From assembly GCF_001279525.1 (NCBI RefSeq), contig NZ_LGDY01000014.1, positions 62,001 to 126,000 on the forward strand: 64,000 bases of DNA, given 5' to 3'. This document shows positions 46,859-55,192 of this stretch, piece by piece. The notes beneath the pieces are model-generated. The model ran no database searches. It had not been told where the DNA came from and saw only the letters and a program-made list of their open reading frames with translations. Origin of the DNA: Nocardia sp. NRRL S-836 (lineage in GTDB: Bacteria > Actinomycetota > Actinomycetes > Mycobacteriales > Pseudonocardiaceae). Position numbers and translations under genes: made by a program. Within the stretch, counting starts at the first letter, position 1; the number at the start of each line of letters is the position of its first letter.

Positions 46859-47578
46859 TCACCACGGCACGGTGCCGTTGCTGTCGAAGAGTCCGCCGGT
46901 CGGACCGTCGTCGGGCAGCGTGGCCAGCTCGACCGCGATCTTGGCGCCGTCCGCGGGCGTCTCCCGTCCCTGGAAGTCGTTGAACTCGGTCGCGACGTAA
47001 CCGGGGCAGGAACCGTTGACCTTGATGCCGGTCAGCTCCTTGGCGTACTGCACGGTGACGGCGTTCAGGAACGTCTTCGACGGCGTGTAGATCCCGTCGA
47101 CGTCACCGAAGTGCGAATCCGGTGAGGACTGCAGGGTCAGCGACGACAGGTGGCTCGACTGGTTGACGATCCGCGGCCGCGCTGACCGGCCCAGCAGAGG
47201 CAGCATCGCGTTGGTGACCCGGACGACGCCGATCACGTTCGTCTCCAGCACCTCCCGCATCGCCTCCGGGGTGACCGCGGAGGGCGCCGTGGGCCACGAC
47301 CCGGCGATGCCCGCGTTGTTCACCAGCACGTCGAGACGCCCGAACCGCTCCTCGACCAGCGCCGCGGCGGCTGCCACGCTCTCGTCGTCGGACACGTCCA
47401 ACGGCACGAAGAACGCGTCCGCGCCGTCCGCCCGCAGTTTCTCCACCGCCTCCTCGCCACGACGGGGGTCACGCGCGCCGACCCCCACGGTCATCCCGAG
47501 CGCGCCGAGGCCCGCCGCGATCTCGTACCCGATTCCCTTGTTCGCGCCCGTGACCAGCGCGATCGTCTGTTCTGCCAT
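46859..47578 (-). CDS. Short-chain dehydrogenase/reductase (carbonyl reductase-like)
   Basis: This 239-residue classical SDR has ALVTGANKGIGYEIAAGLGA for NADP(H), NNAGIAG, the catalytic Ser near NQSSHLSS and YTPSK as YxxxK. The GANKGIGYE pattern is typical of carbonyl-reductase-like enzymes. ATG 47578 is 88 nt from the divergent LysR-type gene start, so the regulator probably controls it. Confidence 0.88.
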   Translation of the reverse strand: MAEQTIALVTGANKGIGYEIAAGLGALGMTVGVGARDPRRGEEAVEKLRADGADAFFVPLDVSDDESVAAAAALVEERFGRLDVLVNNAGIAGSWPTAPSAVTPEAMREVLETNVIGVVRVTNAMLPLLGRSARPRIVNQSSHLSSLTLQSSPDSHFGDVDGIYTPSKTFLNAVTVQYAKELTGIKVNGSCPGYVATEFNDFQGRETPADGAKIAVELATLPDDGPTGGLFDSNGTVPW

Positions 47579-47666
47579 GCACCTGATCCTCGTGCGGGAG
47601 CGGCTCAAGACCAACATCACCTCGGTGTGGCAGCGATACCCGGCCGGTATCGATACGGTGGACGTC

Positions 47667-48509
47667 GTGGAGACCAGGGAGCTCCGGTGCTTCGTAGCGG
47701 TCGCGGAAGAGCTGCACTTCGGCCGCGCCGCCGAACGCCTGGGCATCGCCCAGCCGCCGCTGTCCAGGACGATCGCCCAGCTCGAACACCGGCTCGGCGT
47801 CGAGCTGCTGACCCGCACCAGCCGCAAGGTGCTGCTCACCGGTGCCGGCGCGACACTGCTGGTCGAGGCCAGGGCGATCCTCGGCGCGGTCGCCGCGGCC
47901 GAGCGCCGGACCCGGAGTGCGGGCGTGGACCGGCCGTCGCTCGTGCTGGCCGCGAAGGCCGGCAGCTCCGGCGAGGTGCTGGCGAAGCTGCTCGACGCGT
48001 ACGCCGCCGAACCCGGTGCCGTCCCCGTCGACGTCCTGCTGTGCGAGTCGAACACCCACGTGCCGCTGCTCGACGGACGGGCCGACGTCGCGCTGCTGCA
48101 CGAGCCGTACGACCCGACGACCGGCCTCGACGTGGAGGTCCTGCACAGCGAGGGGCAGGTCGCGGTGATGCCCTCGTCGCACCCCCTCGCACAGGCGTCC
48201 CGCCTGCGGATGGCGGAGGTCAACGCCCTGGCCGAACGCGTCCGCTGGCCCAGGCCGGACGGGACCTACCCGGACGGTCCCGGCATCGAGGTGCACAACC
48301 TGACCCAGCTGTTCCAGATGATCGAGCTCGGCCGGGCCGTCGCCGTGATGCCGGAGGACCTGCGCACGAGACTGGGCGAAGGGCTGGTCGCGATTCCCGT
48401 CGTGGACGCGCAGAGGGTGACGACGGTGATCGCGTGGCCACCGCACAGCCGTTCCCGCGCGCTCGCCGACCTGGTCCGCGTCGCGACGGGGTTCGCGCAG
48501 GTCAGCTGA
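47667..48509 (+). CDS. LysR-family transcriptional regulator
   Basis: The 280-residue protein starts VETRELRCFVAVAEELHFGRAAE and has the LysR helix-turn-helix (RLGIAQPPLSRTIAQLEHRLG). An effector-binding domain of two Rossmann-like lobes follows. GTG 47667 gives the usual LysR beginning; GTG 47658 is three codons earlier. It is divergent from the SDR gene, the classical layout for a regulated target. The 3' end overlaps the CopD gene by 8 nt. Confidence 0.9.
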   Translation: METRELRCFVAVAEELHFGRAAERLGIAQPPLSRTIAQLEHRLGVELLTRTSRKVLLTGAGATLLVEARAILGAVAAAERRTRSAGVDRPSLVLAAKAGSSGEVLAKLLDAYAAEPGAVPVDVLLCESNTHVPLLDGRADVALLHEPYDPTTGLDVEVLHSEGQVAVMPSSHPLAQASRLRMAEVNALAERVRWPRPDGTYPDGPGIEVHNLTQLFQMIELGRAVAVMPEDLRTRLGEGLVAIPVVDAQRVTTVIAWPPHSRSRALADLVRVATGFAQVS

Positions 48510-49521
48510 CCGGCGCGCGGCTCAGCACGACGGCCAGGCCGAACGCCAGGCCCATGACGGCGACCTCCAGGACCGCCCACTGCACGATCGCCGTGACCTG
48601 GTGCCGGGCGATCCGCGGCAGCAGCCGCCACCGGATGTGCGCGCCGAGTGCGGCGACGGCCACGGCGCACAGCGTCTTGGCGAGCACCAGCAGCCCGTAC
48701 CCGGTCGTGACCAGCGACTGCGGGAACGGCACGACCGGGTTGAGCACCAGCTCCAGCAGGCCGTTGAACAGGCCGGTCACCGTGACGACGACCAGGCTGA
48801 CGGTCGCGATCCTGGAGAACTTCGGCAGCGCGACCGCGAGCAGGCCCTTGCGGTGGGCGACCAGCGCCATCAACGCGCCGAGCCCGCCCGCCCACGCCGC
48901 CGCGCCCAGCACGTGCAGCTCCATGGAGACCATCGAGTAGTCGTGGTACTTCCAGTTGGAGGCGTGCCCGGTGACCGGGATCGGCAGCAGGCCGAACATC
49001 GAGATGAGGATCCGCAGCTCGGCGGGCACGGACTCGCCGCCGCGCACCGCCATCACGCCGACCAGCAGGTAGCCGAACGCGCAGGCCGCGCTGAACAGCA
49101 GACCCTTGCCGGCGCCGACCGTCGCGATGTAGTCGATGGCGTTGCCGATGCTGACGTCGCTGCCCGGCCGCAGCTCGGCGGCCTGCAGGACGATCGCGAG
49201 CAGCGCGGTCACCACCCAGACCGCCGCGGCGACGACCGCGGCGGGCCGGGCGAGCCGCATGACCGGCTCGGTGTGCGCGGGACGGTCGAACCCGAGCAGC
49301 TTCGGCAGGATCGACAGGCCGACGACCACGGTCGCCGAGACGTCCAGCAGCACACGGGTGACCGGCAGGCCGTACCGGACCGCCGCCCCGGCGTCCACGA
49401 CTCCGGCGACCACGACCGGTGGCGCCAGCACGAGACCGAGGGCGATGCCCGCGAGCGCGCCGAACACCAGGCCGGCGAGCACGCGGTAGTGGGTGGGGGC
49501 GGTGGTCCGGACGTCGCTCAT
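48502..49521 (-). CDS. CopD-type copper-resistance membrane protein
   Basis: This 339-residue protein has eight or so membrane helices and the CopD domain, with YHDYSMVSMELHVLGAAAWAGG near the middle. His residues in membrane-adjacent positions (VTGHASNWKYHDYS) fit copper handling. CopD imports copper into the cytoplasm in known systems. ATG 49521 overlaps the copC stop by 4 nt. The group copper genes (YcnI, CopC, CopD) lie in one direction. Confidence 0.84.
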   Translation of the reverse strand: MSDVRTTAPTHYRVLAGLVFGALAGIALGLVLAPPVVVAGVVDAGAAVRYGLPVTRVLLDVSATVVVGLSILPKLLGFDRPAHTEPVMRLARPAAVVAAAVWVVTALLAIVLQAAELRPGSDVSIGNAIDYIATVGAGKGLLFSAACAFGYLLVGVMAVRGGESVPAELRILISMFGLLPIPVTGHASNWKYHDYSMVSMELHVLGAAAWAGGLGALMALVAHRKGLLAVALPKFSRIATVSLVVVTVTGLFNGLLELVLNPVVPFPQSLVTTGYGLLVLAKTLCAVAVAALGAHIRWRLLPRIARHQVTAIVQWAVLEVAVMGLAFGLAVVLSRAPVS

Positions 49522-50045
49522 GCCTTCGCGCCCCCACCGCGCAACGCGAGGAACACGCCGCCACCCAGCAGGACCACGGCGCCGGCGATCCACACCCAGA
49601 GCGGGATGCCGCCACCGGAGTCGCCGCCGCTGGAGGCGTCGGCGTCGGCCGGTGTGGTGGGCGTGCCCGTGCCGTCCTTGGTCAGCGTGAACGTCAGCTC
49701 ACCGGACACCGGGTGGCCGTCCGCGGACAGGATCCGGTAGCCGATCTTGTACTGACCGGCCTTTCCGAGCGCGTTCACCTTCGCGGTGACCGCGTTGTCC
49801 TTGATCGTCGGGTCGCCCGGGACCTCGTAGTGGCCGCCGTTCGCGTCGACCACGGAGATCGTGTTGATGTCCTTGCCGCCCTGCACGTCCTGGTCGAACG
49901 TGAGCGTGACCGCGGCCGGGCCGGCCTCCAGCGAGGCCTTGTCCTTCGGATCGCTGCTGACCAGTGCGTTGTGCGCCGACACGGGCGCGGCCGTGGTGAG
50001 CACAGCCGCACCCGCGATCAGGCACGCGATGAGTGCGCGCTTCAT
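49518..50045 (-). CDS. CopC-domain copper-binding exported protein
   Basis: The 175-residue protein has a signal peptide (MKRALIACLIAGAAVLTTAA, cleaved near VSA). The mature form begins HNALVSSDPKDKASL, so His1 can serve as the copper ligand of CopC proteins. The beta-sandwich contains KINTISVVDANGGHYEVPGD-like strands and ILSADGHPVSGEL. A C-terminal Gly/Ser linker and a membrane helix (PLWVWIAGAVVLLGGGVFLAL) anchor it. It lies between the YcnI and CopD genes. Confidence 0.9.
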   Translation of the reverse strand: MKRALIACLIAGAAVLTTAAPVSAHNALVSSDPKDKASLEAGPAAVTLTFDQDVQGGKDINTISVVDANGGHYEVPGDPTIKDNAVTAKVNALGKAGQYKIGYRILSADGHPVSGELTFTLTKDGTGTPTTPADADASSGGDSGGGIPLWVWIAGAVVLLGGGVFLALRGGGAKA

Positions 50046-50052
50046 CTCCGGG

Positions 50053-50784
50053 TCACGCCTTCCGACGCGACCGCAGGACGGCGCCGACACCGAAGCCCAG
50101 GCCCAGCGCACCGACGGCCAGGCCCGCGCCACCGAGGTAGCGGGCGGTCTGGTCGGCACCACCGGCCGAGGCCTCGTGCGTGTCGGCCGAGTTGGCGGCC
50201 GGCGTCGTGCCGTGACCGCCGTGGCCGTCGTCACCGGCCTTCTTCGGGGCGAGCTTCAGCGCGGGCGCCGGGTGCTCCGGCTCCTTGCCGTCGGCGCCGG
50301 CGGCCTGGCTCCAGTCCACGACCTCGCCGTTCTCGTAGGTCTGCTTGGTCGGGAGGAGCAGCGTGTCCTTCTCCGGCAGCGTGCCGAGCGCGACGTAGAA
50401 CTCCTGGTACTCGGTGGTCCCGATCTTCGTGCCGGGCTCGGCGGTCCAGGTGATCGTCTTGTACGCCTCGGTGATCTCCTTGCCGGCCACCGTCACGGGC
50501 TTGTCGAGCTTGCCCTTGACGACCTCGGCCTTCCAGCCGGCCAGCGGCTTGGTGCGCACCGAGGTGAGCGGCGTGTCCTGCGGGAGCGTGACCTCGATCT
50601 TGATGGTGCCCGCGTTGTCCCGCTCGTTCGGGACGCGGAACGCGAAGGTCGCGCGGCCGCCCTGCGTGAACTCCGCGGGCTGGGCGCTGACGTGCGCGGA
50701 CGCGACGGCGGGCGTGCCGAGCACGGCGATGCCGGCCACGGCGAAGACGGCGAGCGTGCGCACGCCAAATCGGTTCGTCGACAT
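50053..50784 (-). CDS. YcnI-type (DUF1775) copper-binding protein
   Basis: YcnI proteins bind copper through an N-terminal His after signal cleavage. The 243-residue protein has a signal peptide (RTLAVFAVAGIAVLGTPAVASA) and the mature start HVSAQPAEFTQGGRATFAFRV. The DUF1775 beta-sandwich includes LAGWKAEVVKG and WTAEPGTKIGTTEYQEFYVAL. A His/Gly-rich linker (GDDGHGGHG) and a membrane helix end it. ATG 50784 is used. It heads the copper run. Confidence 0.9.
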   Translation of the reverse strand: MSTNRFGVRTLAVFAVAGIAVLGTPAVASAHVSAQPAEFTQGGRATFAFRVPNERDNAGTIKIEVTLPQDTPLTSVRTKPLAGWKAEVVKGKLDKPVTVAGKEITEAYKTITWTAEPGTKIGTTEYQEFYVALGTLPEKDTLLLPTKQTYENGEVVDWSQAAGADGKEPEHPAPALKLAPKKAGDDGHGGHGTTPAANSADTHEASAGGADQTARYLGGAGLAVGALGLGFGVGAVLRSRRKA

Positions 50785-50830
50785 GAAGTTGTGGCTCCTG
50801 ATTGCCAAGGGGGTGGGTGTGCGTGGGGTG

Positions 50831-51346
50831 TCAGGAACCAGCGGGAGGGCCGCGGCGGCCGTGAGCACGACTGCGCTCGGCGGCATGCGCGCGCCGCAGG
50901 TAGGGCGTGCTCGTGAACGTCCGCACCGGCGTGAGGACCGGCGACGGCGTGAGCCTGCGGGGGATCAGGCGGGTGACCGCGGCGAACAGCCGGAACAGGG
51001 CGTTCTCCGCGTGGAACAGCAGCAGGCCGGTCAGCGTCGCGGCGACGAGGTGCGCCCCGAACATCTGCCAGGACAGCGTGCCGGTGTGCTCGTGGTTGAC
51101 CCAGGTCAGCAGCAGGTGCTGCGCGAGCTGGGCCGTGGCGAGCCCGGCCATGACCGAGAGCTTCCCGGTCCGCTTGTCCGCGAGTGACGCCGCCGCGAAC
51201 GCGATCAGCACCACCAGCGGCAGCGCGTGGACGAACTCCGTCAGCTCGCCGCCGCCCAGGCCGTGGGCGGCGATCGTGAGCGCCGAGGAGGTCACCGCGA
51301 GCACCGCACCGCGAAGGGTGCGCATCTCACTCGACCGGGTGCTCAC
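50831..51346 (-). CDS. Membrane protein of the copper cluster, function unknown
   Basis: This 171-residue protein has four or five hydrophobic helices (LAVTSSALTIAAHGLGGG, ALPLVVLIAFAAASLAD, LSVMAGLATAQLAQHLLLTW, MFGAHLVAATLTGLLLFHA). His residues in helix regions (QHLLLTWVNHEHTG) could be metal ligands. A basic Arg-rich tail lies inside. The start is GTG 51346, with ATG 51325 as an alternative. It is 46 nt upstream of the YcnI gene. Similar proteins occur beside CopC/YcnI genes in other actinobacteria. Confidence 0.65.
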   Translation of the reverse strand: MSTRSSEMRTLRGAVLAVTSSALTIAAHGLGGGELTEFVHALPLVVLIAFAAASLADKRTGKLSVMAGLATAQLAQHLLLTWVNHEHTGTLSWQMFGAHLVAATLTGLLLFHAENALFRLFAAVTRLIPRRLTPSPVLTPVRTFTSTPYLRRAHAAERSRAHGRRGPPAGS

Positions 51347-51404
51347 GGACCTGAGGGTAATCGGACCGGTTTACCCCGGTCCACGACTGGGTATGCAGGG
51401 CCGC

Positions 51405-53054
51405 ATGCACAACCAATGCGACCGGCCGGGCCGCACCGACCGGGTCGTGTTCGGCGTTGCCGCAGGTCTCACGCTCGCGTTCGTGACCTGGGGAATCGTC
51501 GGTACCGACTCGCTGGCCTCTGCCTCGAAGACCGCACTCGGCTGGGTCATCCAGAACTTGGGATGGGCCTTCGTGCTCACCGCGTCCGGCTTCGTGCTGT
51601 TCGCTCTCTGGCTCGCCTTCAGCCGCTACGGCAAGATCCCGCTCGGTCGTGACGACGAGAAACCCGAGTTCAAGACCGTGTCGTGGGTGGCGATGATGTT
51701 CAGCGCCGGCATGGGCATCGGGCTGATGTTCTACGGCGTCAACGAGCCGCTCACGCACTTCGTGAAGCCACCGCCCGGCACCGACGGCGACCCGCTCGAG
51801 ACCGCGATGGCCACCACGCTCTTCCACTGGACCCTGCACCCGTGGGCGATCTACGCCGTCGTCGGCATCGCGATCGCGTACGGCAGCTTCCGGCGTGGCC
51901 GGTCGTCGCTGATCAGTGCCGCTTTCGCCCCGCTGCTCGGCCGCAGGGCCGCGTCCGGGTGGGGCCGCGCGATCGACGTCATGGCGATCTTCGCGACGCT
52001 CTTCGGCTCGGCCGCCTCGCTCGGTCTCGGCGCCCTGCAGATCGGCAGCGGGCTGGAGGCGGCCGGCTGGGGCGGCAACATCGGCAAGGGCGTGCTCGTC
52101 GCGGTCATCGCCGTGCTGACCGTGGCGTTCGTCGCGTCCGCCGTGTCCGGGGTCGCGAAGGGCATCCAGTGGCTGTCGAACATCAACATGGTGCTGGCCG
52201 TGGTGCTGGCGCTGTTCCTGTTCGTGGTCGGCCCGACGGTCTTCATCCTGAACCTGCTGCCGACCGCGCTCGGTGACTACTTCCGAGAGCTCGCCGACAT
52301 GGCCGGCCGCACCGCCGCCTCCGGTGGCGAGGCGACCGAGACGTGGCTGTCCGGCTGGACGATCTTCTACTGGGCCTGGTGGATCTCCTGGACGCCGTTC
52401 GTCGGCACGTTCATCGCGCGCATCTCCCGCGGCCGCACGATCCGGCAGTTCGTCGCCGGCGTGATCCTGGTGCCGTCGGCGGTGTCGCTGGTGTGGTTCG
52501 CGATCCTGGGCGGCTCCGCGATCTTCGAGCAGCGGTCCGGTGTGGACCTCGCCGGTCAGTCGACGCCGGAGTCGCAGCTCTTCTCGCTGCTCGACCAGTT
52601 CCCGCTGGCGACCGTGTCCGGCGTCGTCGTGATGGTGCTGGTGGCGATCTTCTTCGTGTCCGGCGCGGACGCCGCGTCGATCGTGATGGGAACGCTCTCG
52701 CAGCACGGCACGATGCAGCCGGCCAAGTCCGTGGTGGTCTTCTGGGGCGTGCTGACCGGTGCCGTCGCGGCGGTGATGCTGCTGGTCGGCGGCTCGAACG
52801 CGCTGACCGGCCTGCAGAACCTCACGATCATCGCGGCGCTGCCGTTCATGGTCGTGATGGTCGGCCTGTGCGTCTCGCTGGCCAAGGATCTGCGGTCGGA
52901 CCCGATGATCAGGCGGGAGGAACGTGTGGCCGAGGTCATGGAGGAGGTCACCGCGCACCTCGACCCGGGACAGGTGGTCGAGCAGGCGGCGGTCGAGGCC
53001 GTGGCCAAGGTGACCGGGCGCACGCCCGACGTCAGCGCACGTTCAGACGCCTGA
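51405..53054 (+). CDS. BCCT-family betaine/carnitine/choline transporter
   Basis: BCCT carriers import compatible solutes such as glycine betaine with sodium or protons. The 549-residue protein has about 12 membrane helices. The family signature is in WAWWISWTPFVGTFIARISRG, and GMGIGLMFYGVNEP and GSGLEAAGWGGNIGKG are also conserved. The C-terminal tail has acidic helices, often a sensor of osmotic stress. ATG 51405 is chosen with AGGG upstream; ATG 51393 is possible. The stop overlaps the next, convergent gene by 23 nt. Confidence 0.92.
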   Translation: MHNQCDRPGRTDRVVFGVAAGLTLAFVTWGIVGTDSLASASKTALGWVIQNLGWAFVLTASGFVLFALWLAFSRYGKIPLGRDDEKPEFKTVSWVAMMFSAGMGIGLMFYGVNEPLTHFVKPPPGTDGDPLETAMATTLFHWTLHPWAIYAVVGIAIAYGSFRRGRSSLISAAFAPLLGRRAASGWGRAIDVMAIFATLFGSAASLGLGALQIGSGLEAAGWGGNIGKGVLVAVIAVLTVAFVASAVSGVAKGIQWLSNINMVLAVVLALFLFVVGPTVFILNLLPTALGDYFRELADMAGRTAASGGEATETWLSGWTIFYWAWWISWTPFVGTFIARISRGRTIRQFVAGVILVPSAVSLVWFAILGGSAIFEQRSGVDLAGQSTPESQLFSLLDQFPLATVSGVVVMVLVAIFFVSGADAASIVMGTLSQHGTMQPAKSVVVFWGVLTGAVAAVMLLVGGSNALTGLQNLTIIAALPFMVVMVGLCVSLAKDLRSDPMIRREERVAEVMEEVTAHLDPGQVVEQAAVEAVAKVTGRTPDVSARSDA

Positions 53055-53466
53055 GCAGTTCCTGTTCCAGCACGTCCAGATCAGTTCCGACGGCCCGGTG
53101 CGCGGCTTTGCGCCGGGCCGTCGGCATGCGTTCGGACGCCCGCACGGCGGCGAGCAGCTGGGAGAGCCGCGCCTCGGTCTTCGAAACCCAATCGGAATCC
53201 GCCGCCCGCAAGGTCTCCAACGAGTCCGCGAAGCCGACGATCCGCGCGTGCAGCCGGGCGCCGTAGCCGGAGTACCTGCCGATGTCGGCGACGTCGATGC
53301 CGAGCCTGCGCGCGCGGTACCGGTCGTACTGCTCGCTCAAAAGCCCAGCTCCGCGGGCGATCACCGGGGCCAGCACCGGAATGAGTGCGGGCGCCACCAC
53401 CTTCGCGACCCCGACCAGGTTCTTGGCCCTGCCGGGCGTGAAGCCGGCCTTCGCTTTGCGCGCCAT
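53032..53466 (-). CDS. Basic hypothetical protein (DUF6474-like)
   Basis: This 144-residue protein begins MARKAKAGFTPGRAKNLVGV and has a hydrophobic segment (VVAPALIPVLAPVIARGAGLL) and a long helical, basic part (YDRYRARRLGIDVADIGRYS). It resembles actinobacterial proteins labelled DUF6474; that label is from memory and moderate. ATG 53466 follows GGAGGAGG. A TCACGTGA half of a parS-like site lies just upstream (53484-53491). Function is unknown. Confidence 0.7.
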   Translation of the reverse strand: MARKAKAGFTPGRAKNLVGVAKVVAPALIPVLAPVIARGAGLLSEQYDRYRARRLGIDVADIGRYSGYGARLHARIVGFADSLETLRAADSDWVSKTEARLSQLLAAVRASERMPTARRKAAHRAVGTDLDVLEQELLRRLNVR

Positions 53467-53548
53467 TCGGGTGCACCTCCTCCGTCACGTGAAACTTACT
53501 GCCCAGGTTGCCGACACATCAGCTCGACTCGCGACATACCCTGCTTCA

Positions 53549-55192
53549 GTGACTTCCCAGGTGCAGCTAGACGCCGGCGTGGTCACTCGTTGTCGGCGGC
53601 GGGTGCACCTCGAAAACGATCCGGAGATGCGCGACGCTCCCAAGGCGGCGCCGGACCCGGCTTCGGAACAACGGAAAGCGGACGCGACGAACCACCGCCG
53701 TGCGGTGGCCGACGCGCTCGGCAGGATCGTCGGATCGGACTTCTTCGAGGTGCCGGCCGGACCGGACGTGCGCAGCGCGGACCGGGAACGCGTGACGCTC
53801 GCCGCGATGGAGATGGGCGCGCCGTACATCTGGGGTGCCGCGCTGCCGCGTGACCCGCGGGGCGGCCGTCGTGGCGGCATCGACCTGCTGGTGAAGGACG
53901 CGACCGGGTACGTGCCGGTGCTCGTCGTGCGGCACAAGATCACCGATCCGGGCCAGGGCGCGCGCACCAGCCCGCTGACCATGCCGTTGCCCGGTGGCAG
54001 CCGCACGGACCCGCACCGCAAGGTCCGTCCCCAGCCGCGCGACCAGCTGCGGCTGGCCCACGCGCAACGGCAGCTCCAGGCCGCCGGGTACGCGACGAAC
54101 AGCCGTGCGACCGGTGGCGTGATCGGCATGGACGCCGACGTGGTGCTGTGGCACGACCTGGAGGCGCCGACGTGGCCGGGTGGCCGCACCGCGCTGGCCG
54201 AGTACGACGCGCGGTTCTCCGACCGGCTGGCCGTGGCGCTGGCGGCGGTGAACCAGAACGACCCGCTCGCCAGGCCGTCGCGCATCGTCGACTGCAAGAC
54301 CTGCCCGTGGTGGCCGACCTGCGACAACGACCTCAAACAGGGCAGGGACGTCTCGCTCGTCGTGCGCGGCGAGGACGCGGTGGCGCTGCGCAGGATCGGT
54401 TTGTCCACTGTGGACAAGCTGGCCGAGCTGGACCCGGCCGCGGAAGGTCCGATCCAGCTCGTCGGCATGCCGTTCGGTGACGCCGTGGTGCTCGCGCGGG
54501 CGTGGCTGCGCGACCTCACGCTGGTCCGCCGGGTGCCCGAGATGAGCGTGCCGCGCGCGGACGTCGAGGTCGACGTCGACATGGAGAGCTTCGGCGACCT
54601 CGGCGCGTACATGTGGGGATGTCTGTTGTCCGGCAAGGACATCGACGAGGAACACGGCTACCGCGCGTTCGTCACGTGGGACGAGCTGCCGTGCGACGAC
54701 GAGGCGCGGTCGTTCGCCGAGTTCTGGACCTGGTTGACCGGCATCCGCCTGCGCGCCAAGGCACGCGGGCTGTCGTTCCGCGCCTACTGCTACAACGAGC
54801 TCGCCGAGAACCGCTGGCTGCTGGGGTCGGCGGAACGGTTCGCGGGCAAGCCCGGCATCCCGACGGTGGCGCAGGTCAAGGAGTTCATCGGCTCCGACTC
54901 GTGGGTCGACCTGTTCGGCATCGTCCGCGAGCAGTTCCTGTGCGCGCACGGCAAAGGCCTCAAGATCATCGCTCCGGTGGCCGGGTTCTCCTGGCGCGAC
55001 CCGGAGGCCGGCGGCGAGAACTCCATGCGCTGGTACCGGTCCGCGGTCGGGATGAACGGCGAGGCCCTCGACGTCGACCAGCGGCGCCGGCTGCTGGAGT
55101 ACAACGAGGACGACGTCCGGGCCACCCACCGCCTGCGCGAGTGGATGACCTCGGACGCGATGTCCAAGCTGCCGTACGCGGGCGACCTCTAG
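53549..55192 (+). CDS. RecB/Cas4-like nuclease with DEDD-type C-terminal domain (TM0106 family)
   Basis: This 547-residue protein has an N-terminal PD-(D/E)XK-like half. It carries an N-terminal Cys (VVTRCRRRVHL) and CKTCPWWPTCDN, which together could hold an Fe-S cluster as in Cas4 and AddB. The motif GGIDLLVKD is followed by LVVRHK, where the catalytic Glu of ExK is Arg. The C-terminal half has DVDMESFG near residue 350 and YNEDDVRATHRLREW, the DEDD exonuclease motifs. GTG 53549 starts it. Its biological role is unknown. Confidence 0.8.
   Translation: MTSQVQLDAGVVTRCRRRVHLENDPEMRDAPKAAPDPASEQRKADATNHRRAVADALGRIVGSDFFEVPAGPDVRSADRERVTLAAMEMGAPYIWGAALPRDPRGGRRGGIDLLVKDATGYVPVLVVRHKITDPGQGARTSPLTMPLPGGSRTDPHRKVRPQPRDQLRLAHAQRQLQAAGYATNSRATGGVIGMDADVVLWHDLEAPTWPGGRTALAEYDARFSDRLAVALAAVNQNDPLARPSRIVDCKTCPWWPTCDNDLKQGRDVSLVVRGEDAVALRRIGLSTVDKLAELDPAAEGPIQLVGMPFGDAVVLARAWLRDLTLVRRVPEMSVPRADVEVDVDMESFGDLGAYMWGCLLSGKDIDEEHGYRAFVTWDELPCDDEARSFAEFWTWLTGIRLRAKARGLSFRAYCYNELAENRWLLGSAERFAGKPGIPTVAQVKEFIGSDSWVDLFGIVREQFLCAHGKGLKIIAPVAGFSWRDPEAGGENSMRWYRSAVGMNGEALDVDQRRRLLEYNEDDVRATHRLREWMTSDAMSKLPYAGDL
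54401..54417. repeat. Inverted pair of near-perfect DnaA boxes
   Basis: TTGTCCAC-T-GTGGACAA is a 17-nt perfect inverted repeat inside the nuclease gene. Each half matches eight bases of the DnaA consensus TTGTCCACA. Confidence 0.5.

Noticed and set aside
53482..53495. CCGTCACGTGAAAC as a further parS site
   Set aside because: The core TCACGTGA is intact, but one arm has three mismatches to the consensus, so it is at best a half site.
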